Assembly: GCA_937886325.1 (NCBI GenBank)
Contig: CALABV010000188.1
Span: 1-51,788 of the forward strand
DNA: 51,788 nucleotides
Reading direction: 5' to 3'
DNA from: an uncultured Geobacter sp.
Lineage (GTDB): Bacteria > Desulfobacterota > Desulfuromonadia > Geobacterales > Geobacteraceae
In this document: positions 42,918-50,285 of the stretch, one piece after another
How positions within the stretch are numbered: the first letter of the stretch is position 1
Layout: each line of letters opens with the position of its first letter
Program-made: the position numbers and the translations under genes
Notes under the pieces: generated by a model
Told to the model about the DNA's origin: nothing
The model's input: the letters and a program-made list of their open reading frames with translations, nothing else
The model's database searches: none

Positions 42918-42978
42918 TTTTTCACACTTTTTAAATGGTTTGGATTTTGAAACATAAAGTGTTGGCTTATCATGTACC

Positions 42979-43995
42979 CTAAAACTGCTTCAAAAAACGA
43001 AGATCGTTCTCGAAAAGGAGCCGCATATCGCTGATTCCATATTTGAGCATGGCGATCCTCTCGATTCCCATACCGAAAGCAAAACCGGTATATACTTCGG
43101 AATCGTACGATACATGCCGAAAAACCTCAGGATCAACCATTCCCGAGCCGAGAATCTCCAGCCAGCCCGTGTTTTTGCAGACACGACACCCTTTTCCCTT
43201 GCATATCACGCAGGCAATATCCACTTCGGCGCTCGGCTCGGTGAACGGGAAAAAGCTCGGCCGAAGACGCACGCCGACGCCGGAACCGAAACACTGGTTC
43301 ACAAAGCTGGTCAGGATGCCTTTCAGATCGCTGAAAGTTATGCCCTTGTCCACCATCAAGCCCTCGACCTGATGAAACATGGGGGAATGCGTCGCGTCAG
43401 AGTCACACCGATAGACCGTACCGGGTGCTATGATTCGTACCGGTGGAGCCTGCTTCAGCATCGTACGTATCTGGACAGGAGACGTATGGGTCCTCAGCAC
43501 GATTGAATCACTGACGAAAAAGGTGTCCTGCATGTCCCTGGCCGGATGGTCTTTGGGAATATTCAAGGCCTCGAAATTATAGTAATCCTTCTCGATTTCA
43601 GGTCCCTCGGCCACTTGAAACCCAAGACCGGCAAATATCTCGACAATCTCTTCCGTTACCAAGGTAATGGGATGCTTGGTTCCCATGGGCCTTCGACGAC
43701 CGGGAAGGGTAATGTCGAGACGTTCACCCCGCAACTTTTCCTCTTTACGAGACGTGCGGATAGTGTTCAGAACGGACCCCACTTCTTCTTCGAGGCGATC
43801 CTTGACGACATTCACCATCTGACCGATAGAGGGACGTTCTTCAGGTGGAAGCGCTCCGAGTCCCTTCATCACGGAAGTAACGAGCCCTTTCTTTCCCAGA
43901 TACTTTACCCGCAACTCATGCAGAGATTCCTCGGTGCAAACGTGTGCAAGTTCCGCCAGAGCATCCTGTAAGAGTGTTTCCAGTTTCTGCTTCAT
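42979..43995 (-). CDS. pheS: Phenylalanyl-tRNA synthetase, alpha subunit
   Basis: A 338-residue class II catalytic subunit charging tRNA-Phe. Motif 2 region TVYRCDSDATHSPMFHQVEGL, the Phe-pocket FRPSFFPFTEPSAEVD-like segment (LRPSFFPFTEPSAEVD) and motif 3 GFAFGMGIERIAMLKYGI are intact. A CxxC..C pair (CVICKGKGCRVC) suggests a small metal site, seen in many PheS. An intrinsic terminator lies between rplT and this gene, with the Shine-Dalgarno GGAAGG directly after its U-tract. Confidence 0.95.
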   Translation of the reverse strand: MKQKLETLLQDALAELAHVCTEESLHELRVKYLGKKGLVTSVMKGLGALPPEERPSIGQMVNVVKDRLEEEVGSVLNTIRTSRKEEKLRGERLDITLPGRRRPMGTKHPITLVTEEIVEIFAGLGFQVAEGPEIEKDYYNFEALNIPKDHPARDMQDTFFVSDSIVLRTHTSPVQIRTMLKQAPPVRIIAPGTVYRCDSDATHSPMFHQVEGLMVDKGITFSDLKGILTSFVNQCFGSGVGVRLRPSFFPFTEPSAEVDIACVICKGKGCRVCKNTGWLEILGSGMVDPEVFRHVSYDSEVYTGFAFGMGIERIAMLKYGISDMRLLFENDLRFLKQF

Positions 43996-44010
43996 GTTCG
44001 GCTACCTTCC

Positions 44011-44056
44011 AAAAAAAAGGAGAAACAGGAAAGTGTGTATCCCGTTTCTCCTTTTT
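44011..44056 (-). terminator. Intrinsic terminator/attenuator between rplT and pheS
   Basis: On the minus strand a perfect 13-bp stem (44056-44044 with 44026-44014, arm AAAAAGGAGAAAC) is followed by a T-run of 8. It starts 17 bases after the rplT stop; the pheS ribosome binding site and ATG come right after it. No Phe-rich leader peptide is seen in the 77-base gap. Confidence 0.85.
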
Positions 44057-44072
44057 CCCAATGCTGGATTTT

Positions 44073-44426
44073 CTAGAGTTTTGCTTTTGCCAGACCCGCA
44101 ATCTCGGAAAAGGCTCCCGGGTCGGTTACCGCAAGGTCGGCCAACACCTTCCGGTCTATCTGCACATCAGCCAGCTTCAGGCCGTGGATGAGCTTGCTGT
44201 ATGCGAGCCCGTTCAGACGCGAAGCTGCATTGATACGGGTTATCCAGAGAGCCCTGAAATCCCGCTTTCTGACTTTTCTGTCACGATAGGCATACTTCAG
44301 TGCGCGATCTACCGCTTCCGTTGCGCTCCGGAACAATTTGCTCCTTGCGCCGCGATACCCTTTTGCCAGCTTCAAAACCTTGTTTCTTCGCTGTCTCGCT
44401 TTAAATCCTCGTTTTACCCTTGGCAT
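44073..44426 (-). CDS. rplT: 50S ribosomal protein L20
   Basis: A 117-residue large-subunit protein needed for early 50S assembly; a translational repressor of its operon in E. coli and Bacillus. MPRVKRGFKARQRR, KGYRGARSKLFRSA and RDRKVRKRDFRALWI are diagnostic. It lies 105 bases after rpmI, with a structured spacer. Confidence 0.96.
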   Translation of the reverse strand: MPRVKRGFKARQRRNKVLKLAKGYRGARSKLFRSATEAVDRALKYAYRDRKVRKRDFRALWITRINAASRLNGLAYSKLIHGLKLADVQIDRKVLADLAVTDPGAFSEIAGLAKAKL

Positions 44427-44531
44427 TCTCTACTCCTTTATCGGTATTTCGCCGGATCCGCAAGGGGAGACGTTTCCTCACGGTTCACGGACGCTGTGCG
44501 GACCATGCGCCATGGCAGGCGCGGTCCAAAG
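44427..44531 (-). promoter_or_regulatory. Structured spacer between rpmI and rplT
   Basis: The minus strand folds into GGACC-GCGCC with GGCGC-AT-GGTCC (5 + 5 bp with a small bulge) around 44498-44526, followed by further GC-rich inverted segments. Without a T-run it is not a terminator. A binding site for L20 or a translational control element is possible. Confidence 0.35.
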
Positions 44532-44729
44532 CTACATGTACGGTATAAGTTTGGCGATATTCTTCGCATCAACCGGGGAAACCAACGCACCGTGACGGAG
44601 ATTGCGTTTTCTCTTCCTCGTCTTGGAGGTCAGAATGTGGCTTGTAAAGCCGTGACTCCTCTTTATCTTGCCGCTGCCGGTTTTTTTGAAGCGCTTGGCT
44701 GCGCCCCGGTTCGTCTTTATCTTTGGCAT
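44532..44729 (-). CDS. rpmI: 50S ribosomal protein L35
   Basis: A 65-residue basic ribosomal protein. MPKIKTNRGAAKRFKKTGSGK and RKRNLRHGALV are the family signature. The ATG at 44729 is the conserved start; the upstream frame overlaps infC. It lies 40 bases after infC. Confidence 0.95.
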   Translation of the reverse strand: MPKIKTNRGAAKRFKKTGSGKIKRSHGFTSHILTSKTRKRKRNLRHGALVSPVDAKNIAKLIPYM

Positions 44730-44769
44730 TGTGTTCTCCTTTGCTTCGCTTTCTATGATCAGAAAAGAA

Positions 44770-45282
44770 TTATTTTTTTGGCGCAACAATTATGTACATG
44801 TTACGACCTTCCATCTTGGGTCGGACCTCAACCGTACATATGTCCTCGAGTTCGGTGGTAAAACGCTCCAGAGCCTGCAACCCCAACTCGTTATGGGTTA
44901 TTTCCCGGCCTCGGAATACAACCGTAATTTTCGCCTTATTTCCTTCCTCAAGGAAGCGACGCGCATGTTTTATCTTGAAAAGAATATCATGATCGTCGGT
45001 TTTGGGTCTGAGTTTGATCTCTTTCAGTTGGATCTGTACCTGCTTTTTCCTGGCTTCCTGCTGTCTTTTGCTCTGCTGGTACTTGAACTTCCCATAATCC
45101 ATGATCCTGCAGACCGGAGGAACGGCAGTCGGTGACACCTCGACCAGATCCAGATGCTGACTTTCCGCAAGGGCCAACGCCTCGGAAAGCGGAAGAATGC
45201 CGAGCTGTTCGCTTTCAGCTCCGACAACCCTGACCTCCCGCGCGCGGATAGCCTGATTGATATTCACTGTGGGTTTCGCTAT
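44770..45282 (-). CDS. infC: Translation initiation factor IF-3 with an ATA start codon
   Basis: A 170-residue IF-3 when started at the ATA at 45282. The reading frame from there gives (M)AKPTVNINQAIRAREVRVVG, the normal IF-3 N terminus, and AGGAGG lies exactly 7 bases upstream, right behind the thrS stop. A GTG five codons later (45267) is open but lacks a ribosome binding site and would clip the N terminus. IF-3 proofreads start codons, and rare starts (ATT in E. coli) let it repress its own translation; ATA here probably does the same. The N- and C-domains are complete, ending MYIIVAPKK. Confidence 0.93.
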   Translation of the reverse strand: MAKPTVNINQAIRAREVRVVGAESEQLGILPLSEALALAESQHLDLVEVSPTAVPPVCRIMDYGKFKYQQSKRQQEARKKQVQIQLKEIKLRPKTDDHDILFKIKHARRFLEEGNKAKITVVFRGREITHNELGLQALERFTTELEDICTVEVRPKMEGRNMYIIVAPKK

Positions 45283-45293
45283 GGTGCCACCTC

Positions 45294-47204
45294 CTATTTG
45301 AAACGTTTCACTTCCGTATGGATATACTCTACGAGCTCAGACACCTTCATCGCCGGCAGGTTGCTGCCGTCACGGAAGCGCGGAGTGACGGTCTCCGTTT
45401 CTACTTCCTTGTCGCCTATTACAAACATGAACGGCACCCTCTGCAACTGGGCTTCCCGTATCTTGAACCCTAATTTCTCGTTTCTGAAATCATGCTGGAC
45501 GCGAATCCCCGCTTCCCGAAGGGTCGTAAACACCTGCTGAGCATAAGGAACCTGATTATCGGTAACCGTCAGTACCATCCCCTGCACAGGGGAGAGCCAG
45601 AGTGGGAAGTTACCCGCATAATGCTCAATAAGGACACCGATGAAACGCTCAATGGCGCCGAGGATGACCCGGTGGACCATGACGGGGCGTCTCCGCTCTC
45701 CGTCCGCGGCTACATAAGTCAGATCAAACCGCTCTGGGAGCGTAAAATCGCACTGGATTGTAGCACATTGCCATCGCCTGTCAAGCGCGTCGCGCAGCTT
45801 GATGTCGATTTTCGGTCCATAGAATGCCCCGTCTCCCTCGTTTATCTCATACGGTCGTCCGGAGTCCTGCAAAGCCGCCAGCAGCGCCTTTGTCGCCCGC
45901 TCCCAATCCTCATCCGTGCCGATAGATTTCTCGGGACGCGTGGAGAGCTCCATCTCGTAGTCAAAACCGAAGATCCCCATCACATCGTTCACAAAGGAAA
46001 TGACACCCTTGATCTCAGCATCCAACTGCTCCGGCGTGCAAATGATATGGGCGTCATCCTGGGTAAAACCCCGAACCCGCAGCAGGCCGTGAAGAACACC
46101 CGCCCTTTCGTGGCGATGAACCGTGCCCAACTCGAAGAAACGCAGGGGAAGATCCCGGTAACTGCGGAGTTGTGACTTGTAGATCATCATATGGGAGAGG
46201 CAGTTCATGGGTTTAATGCCGTAGCTCTGCCCGTCGACTTCCGTGAAATACATATTTTCACGATAGTTTTCATAATGTCCGGAACGCTGCCATAGTTCTT
46301 TCTTGAGGATCTGGGGGCCGAGAACGATGTCATAGCCGCGCTTCAGATGCTCTTTTCGTTCGAAGTCTTCAAGGATGGTCCGGAGCATGGCGCCCTTTGG
46401 ATGCCAAATAACAAGCCCGGCGCCCACCTCGTCGGAGAACGAGAAGAGATCAAGTTCCCTTCCGATTTTCCGGTGGTCGCGGCGTTTCGCCTCTTCCAGA
46501 CGAGCAAGATACTCATCCAGCGCCTTCTTGTCGGTGAAGGCGGTACCGTAAATACGCTGCAGCATCTTGCGTTTCTCATCACCGCGCCAATATGCGCCGG
46601 CAATGGAGGTCAGTTTGAAGGCCTTGCAGAACGAGGTGGACGGGAGATGCGGTCCGCGGCAGAGGTCTACGAAATCCCCCTGGCGATAGAGAGACACCTC
46701 GTCGGCGTCAAGATCTTCGATCAGTTCGACCTTGTATGTTTCCCCCATATCCCGGAACAACCGAACAGCCTCTTCCTTGGTCAGAACCTCCCGAGTGACG
46801 GCCAGATTCGCTTTTGCCAGGTCGCGCATCTTCGCCTCGATCTTTTCCAGATCTTCGGGGCTGAAAGGCGTATCAACATCAAAATCGTAGTAGAAACCGT
46901 TCTCAATGGCGGGACCGATGGTGACTTTCGCCTGCGGGAAAAGGGCTTTCACCGCCTGCGCCATAAGGTGTGACGTGGAGTGACGGACTATATCCAGAGC
47001 CTCCGGGCTCTTGTCGGTCAGAATCTCGACCCTGTCACCTTCGCGCAACGGAGCTGAAAGATCGACCGGTTCCCCGTTTATCGTGCCCGCAATGGCATTG
47101 CGCGCCAATCCGGCGCCGATGGAACGGGCCAAATCACTAATGGTCGCACCGTTCTCAAGAACCTTTCGCGAGCCGTCGGGAAGCGTTACTCCTATTTCAT
47201 TCAT
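45294..47204 (-). CDS. thrS: Threonyl-tRNA synthetase
   Basis: A 636-residue class II synthetase. A TGS domain (1-65), the editing domain with HSTSHLMAQAVK (about 74-85), the catalytic core with zinc ligands in KPMNCLSH, HRHERAG and VMVHRVILGA, and the C-terminal anticodon-binding domain are all present. AAGGGG precedes the ATG. It heads the translation operon, 73 bases after tRNA-Val, and its stop adjoins the infC ribosome binding site. Confidence 0.95.
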   Translation of the reverse strand: MNEIGVTLPDGSRKVLENGATISDLARSIGAGLARNAIAGTINGEPVDLSAPLREGDRVEILTDKSPEALDIVRHSTSHLMAQAVKALFPQAKVTIGPAIENGFYYDFDVDTPFSPEDLEKIEAKMRDLAKANLAVTREVLTKEEAVRLFRDMGETYKVELIEDLDADEVSLYRQGDFVDLCRGPHLPSTSFCKAFKLTSIAGAYWRGDEKRKMLQRIYGTAFTDKKALDEYLARLEEAKRRDHRKIGRELDLFSFSDEVGAGLVIWHPKGAMLRTILEDFERKEHLKRGYDIVLGPQILKKELWQRSGHYENYRENMYFTEVDGQSYGIKPMNCLSHMMIYKSQLRSYRDLPLRFFELGTVHRHERAGVLHGLLRVRGFTQDDAHIICTPEQLDAEIKGVISFVNDVMGIFGFDYEMELSTRPEKSIGTDEDWERATKALLAALQDSGRPYEINEGDGAFYGPKIDIKLRDALDRRWQCATIQCDFTLPERFDLTYVAADGERRRPVMVHRVILGAIERFIGVLIEHYAGNFPLWLSPVQGMVLTVTDNQVPYAQQVFTTLREAGIRVQHDFRNEKLGFKIREAQLQRVPFMFVIGDKEVETETVTPRFRDGSNLPAMKVSELVEYIHTEVKRFK

Positions 47205-47222
47205 GTTGGCCCCTTAACAGAA

Positions 47223-47247
47223 AGAGGCATCGAACCTCGATGCCTCT
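47223..47247 (-). terminator. Hairpin between tRNA-Val and thrS
   Basis: A perfect 11-bp stem (47223-47233 with 47237-47247) with a 3-base loop. The minus strand continues TTCTGTT. It may partly terminate the tRNA-Val transcript and lies about 19 bases before the thrS ATG. Confidence 0.55.
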
Positions 47248-47277
47248 GTCCTTGGTTTGACCTTGGCGAATTCCAAA

Positions 47278-47352
47278 TGGTAGGCGCGGGCGGTTTCGAA
47301 CCGCCGACCCCTAGCGTGTCGAGCTAGTGCTCTACCCCTGAGCTACGCGCCT
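47278..47352 (-). tRNA. tRNA-Val (anticodon GAC)
   Basis: A 75-base cloverleaf including encoded CCA. Acceptor AGGCGCG/CGCGCCT, D-arm GCTC/GAGC, anticodon stem CTAGC/GCTAG, loop TCGACAC giving anticodon GAC, T-arm GGCGG with TTCGAAA. Position 33 reads C where almost all elongator tRNAs have U. Confidence 0.93.
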
Positions 47353-47369
47353 TCATGAAAAGCAGACAG

Positions 47370-47398
47370 TTTTTACCAAGTAGTTCCTCATTTGTCAA
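47370..47398 (-). promoter_or_regulatory. Promoter of tRNA-Val and the thrS operon
   Basis: On the minus strand TTGACA (47398-47393, overlapping the stop codon of the glycosyltransferase gene) and TAAAAA (47375-47370) have a 17-base spacer. Transcription would start about 8-10 bases before the tRNA. Confidence 0.55.
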
Positions 47399-48507
47399 GA
47401 ATTTTGTTCACTTTCACGTTTTTCCCACAAGGGGTTCGTCTTCAGGAGTTTCATTACCGCATCTTCCACTTCATCAATTTCAATCTCCGACAGACAGCGG
47501 GCGCCGATTTCGCAGCGCGGCGTATACCCGAATCTTGTGCAGGGAGAACATTCGAGATGCCTGCTCAGAACAATGTGGTTTTCGCCTCGGGGCGCCCACT
47601 TCTTCTCAATGCCGGGGCCGAACAGGGAAACCGTCGGGACACCAAGTAAGACGGCAATATGGAGGATACCCGAGTCTCCTGTTACCAGAAGCCGGGATTT
47701 GCTCAAAACGGCGGCGGTTTCCGCCAGCGAGGTACGTCCGACCAAATTCAGACCGACGCTTCCTGCCGTGATTGTCTCCCCCGTCTCCTCATCCCCTCTT
47801 CCCCCTACGACCACGACAGCTACTCCACTCCTGTGAAGTCGAATCGCAAGCTCACGGAATTTTTCGGCTCCCCAGCGCCTCTCCGGAATACTGGCGCCGG
47901 GAAACAGGACGACAAACGGGCCACCGGTTACAACTGCCGTCTTTTCGAAGGCCGTATGTATCGCTTTCTCCGGAATGACAAGAAAAGGAGCGGAACCGCG
48001 GGGAATACCGCTAATGCCGAGAGGTTCGAGGAGCGAGAAAAAACTGTTTCTCTCATATGAATCATGGGAATATGAAGCGGTATGCGTAAACAGCTTTCTC
48101 CGCTGGTTGGTCGCAAAGCCTATCAGCATCGGCGCCCTCGTCATCCGGGCAATGACCGCGGAGAGACGGTGCCATTGTTCAGTGTCGATGACAACATCAT
48201 ACGTGCCGCGCAGGACCTCCACAAGGTCCCGGAGAGAGTCGTACCGGAAGGCGCGATCCACGGGCCGGCAAAAGGAAAAGATAGCCGAGTTCCGCTTCTC
48301 CGCAAGAACGCTGATGCTACTCTCCGGATGTTTCTCCTTCAACGCGGCAATGGCGGGAAGGAGGAGGACGGCGTCTCCGATGCCTCCGGGACGGATAAAT
48401 AGAATGCGCCGCGGTTCGGGAATCGTTTTCGCTTGCGGTTTCGGTATCAGATGGACAAGAACGGTTCCGATCAACCGGTCCAATGCCTTCAACACACGAA
48501 CCTTCAT
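47395..48507 (-). CDS. Glycosyltransferase family 9 (ADP-heptose:LPS heptosyltransferase-like)
   Basis: A 370-residue GT-B glycosyltransferase of the heptosyltransferase family, acting on lipopolysaccharide core. RILFIRPGGIGDAVLLLPAI (about 34-53), FPGASIPERRW and the donor-binding VTGDSGILHIAVLLGVPTVSLFGP (about 275-300) are typical. A C-terminal group of cysteines (CSPCTRFGY, CEIGARC) is also usual in a subset. The ATG at 48507 shares a TGATG junction with the Cas6-like gene upstream, so translation is coupled. Confidence 0.9.
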   Translation of the reverse strand: MKVRVLKALDRLIGTVLVHLIPKPQAKTIPEPRRILFIRPGGIGDAVLLLPAIAALKEKHPESSISVLAEKRNSAIFSFCRPVDRAFRYDSLRDLVEVLRGTYDVVIDTEQWHRLSAVIARMTRAPMLIGFATNQRRKLFTHTASYSHDSYERNSFFSLLEPLGISGIPRGSAPFLVIPEKAIHTAFEKTAVVTGGPFVVLFPGASIPERRWGAEKFRELAIRLHRSGVAVVVVGGRGDEETGETITAGSVGLNLVGRTSLAETAAVLSKSRLLVTGDSGILHIAVLLGVPTVSLFGPGIEKKWAPRGENHIVLSRHLECSPCTRFGYTPRCEIGARCLSEIEIDEVEDAVMKLLKTNPLWEKRESEQNS

Positions 48508-49442
48508 CAATGCGGGCCTCCCTCCCCTTCCGGGGCCGGAAACAGTTCATACCGCCCGAGCCCGAATGCGGCTCCTTTTCCGCACGAGAAGTATTCACCG
48601 AGAAGCAGCGCCGGGAAAAAATCCGTCAGATCGCCGCTCAGCATGGCGGACCCCACAATTCCTTCCAATGGCCCCGGCTTCCATGAGGCCCACTGCATGC
48701 CGTTGTCATCCACGATAACGGTTTCGCTCATACGTGCCAGTCGCGGAAAGTCCATCTCCAATGCACTTCCATAATAGTAATAGGCCAGGGAAGAAATACG
48801 TCGCAGAAGGGTACGGACAAAGGGAGAAAAAGAGAAGCTGCGGAGAAAGCGACCTTCCCGGGGGACACGCAGGGGAGAAATGAAGCGCAGGCCGATCCTG
48901 TCGGACATACGGGTATTCAAGGCAGTCAGGTCGTCCGCAGAAATAGTTGAAAATCCCTCCGGCCACGGTGATTCATTCTCAAAAATCAACGGTGAACGAA
49001 ACCCTGAACACCCTTCTGATTCAATTGCAACGACCTCCGCGGCAAGAGAATTCATACCTGTCTCGGCTCGGAACATCCGTATCACGGAGTTCCGGAACGC
49101 GGACAGATAGTTCATGGCGTTACCGACAACCACAAGCCCAAGTTCCACAGTCACGGACTTACCGCCCTGCCGCGGAAGGAGAGGGATATGAAAAACGAAC
49201 GGAAGCGGCGGCTTCTGATGTCGCTTCCGTGCCCCAGGGTCATGTGCAAGTCCCTGAGCGAAAACAGCTTGAAATACACAGTCTTTGTGCCCGGAGCAGC
49301 ATGCGCACTCGCCCCTCGAACGGCACGCTGTCTCGCGGAACACATCGCGGAAACGGCTTTTCAGGGAAAAAAGGGCGTAGGGATCCCGACTTTTCGAATC
49401 CAGTCGGAGAGTAAAAACAAGCTTGGTGAAAACAAGGTCCAC
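48507..49442 (-). CDS. Cas6-like RAMP protein (pre-crRNA endoribonuclease family), orphan
   Basis: A 311-residue protein resembling the Cas6 family of CRISPR repeat endonucleases (two ferredoxin-like RAMP folds). The glycine-rich loop GKGAAFGLGRYE is near the C terminus (about 288-299). A cysteine group (Cys40, 46, 48, 49 and 55) precedes PPLPFVFHIP, as in the Cas6 branch with an N-terminal Cys cluster, and VTVELGLVVVGNAMNYL follows. The start is read as GTG at 49442 with GGAAAGGG 6 bases upstream. No CRISPR repeats or other cas genes are in the window. It is coupled to a glycosyltransferase gene. The family assignment is by eye, so moderate. Confidence 0.65.
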   Translation of the reverse strand: MDLVFTKLVFTLRLDSKSRDPYALFSLKSRFRDVFRETACRSRGECACCSGHKDCVFQAVFAQGLAHDPGARKRHQKPPLPFVFHIPLLPRQGGKSVTVELGLVVVGNAMNYLSAFRNSVIRMFRAETGMNSLAAEVVAIESEGCSGFRSPLIFENESPWPEGFSTISADDLTALNTRMSDRIGLRFISPLRVPREGRFLRSFSFSPFVRTLLRRISSLAYYYYGSALEMDFPRLARMSETVIVDDNGMQWASWKPGPLEGIVGSAMLSGDLTDFFPALLLGEYFSCGKGAAFGLGRYELFPAPEGEGGPH

Positions 49443-49491
49443 CGCCAACCCTTTCCCGGTCCTCCGGGCCGTTGGTTCTATACATTCAACT

Positions 49492-49529
49492 GGCGGCCCC
49501 GTCCCGGATCGTTACGGATCGGGGCCGCC
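49492..49529 (-). terminator. GC-rich hairpin after sdhB/frdB
   Basis: A perfect 9-bp stem GGCGGCCCC/GGGGCCGCC with a 20-base loop that can pair further, starting 6 bases after the sdhB stop. There is no T-run, so it may be a factor-dependent terminator or a stabilising end. Confidence 0.55.
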
Positions 49530-49534
49530 TCCAC

Positions 49535-50284
49535 CTACTTCTTCAGCATGCCGAAGATACCGTACAGGTTCACGTCCTTGTTGAGTTCGGCCAGTGTCTT
49601 GGTAAGAGGCACCTCCTTAGGACAGACCTTGACGCAGTTCTGCGCGTTGCCGCATTCGGCGATACCGCCCTCGCCCATGAGTATTTCCAGTCGCTCTTCC
49701 CGGCTCATGTCCCCGGTGGGATGAATGTTGAAGAGCCGCACCTGGGCAATGGGAGACGGTCCCATGAAAGCCGAACGGGAATTGTATTGAGGACAGGCCT
49801 CCATGCAACAGCCGCAGGTCATGCATTTGGCGAGGCGGTACCCCTCCTCCTGATCCTTTGGCGCCAGGCGCGGCCCCTCGCCCATGTCGTGCGTGCCGTC
49901 AATGGGTATCCAGGCGTTCACCTTTTTCAGCGCATCGAACATTTTCGTTCTATCGACGTGGAGATCCCGTATCACGGGAAACTTCGTAAGCGGTTCCAGG
50001 GTCAGTTCCGTTCCGATTTTCTCGATAAGAGCGGAGCAGGCCTGGCAAACGGACCCGTTTATCAGCATGGTACAGGCCCCGCAGATTTCCTCCATGCAGT
50101 TGCACTCCCATACTACCGGCGTGGTTCTCTGACCTCGGGCGTTTATCGGGTTCTTTCGTATTTCCATAAGCACGGAGATCACGTTATGGCCGGGCTCATA
50201 GGGAACGGTAAATTCCTCCCAGTACGGGGCGGAATCCGGCGTGTCCTGACGCTTGATCCTGAGGTGAATCACTTTTTCCGCCAT
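49535..50284 (-). CDS. sdhB: Succinate dehydrogenase/fumarate reductase iron-sulfur subunit
   Basis: A 249-residue iron-sulfur subunit passing electrons between the flavoprotein and membrane quinone site. The 2Fe-2S site lies in CNCMEEICGACTMLINGSVC; the 4Fe-4S motif is CMTCGCCMEACP and the 3Fe-4S group CGNAQNCVKVCP. The start at 50284 is one base after the sdhA stop, with GGAGGGG inside the sdhA end. Sequence style is like the epsilonproteobacterial/Bacillus (cytochrome b) type. Whether it works as fumarate reductase or succinate dehydrogenase cannot be told. Confidence 0.92.
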   Translation of the reverse strand: MAEKVIHLRIKRQDTPDSAPYWEEFTVPYEPGHNVISVLMEIRKNPINARGQRTTPVVWECNCMEEICGACTMLINGSVCQACSALIEKIGTELTLEPLTKFPVIRDLHVDRTKMFDALKKVNAWIPIDGTHDMGEGPRLAPKDQEEGYRLAKCMTCGCCMEACPQYNSRSAFMGPSPIAQVRLFNIHPTGDMSREERLEILMGEGGIAECGNAQNCVKVCPKEVPLTKTLAELNKDVNLYGIFGMLKK

Positions 50285-50285
50285 G

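Noticed and set aside
48507..49534. A CRISPR array near the Cas6-like gene.
   Set aside because: No regularly spaced direct repeats are seen anywhere in the window, and the nearby repeats are simple hairpins.
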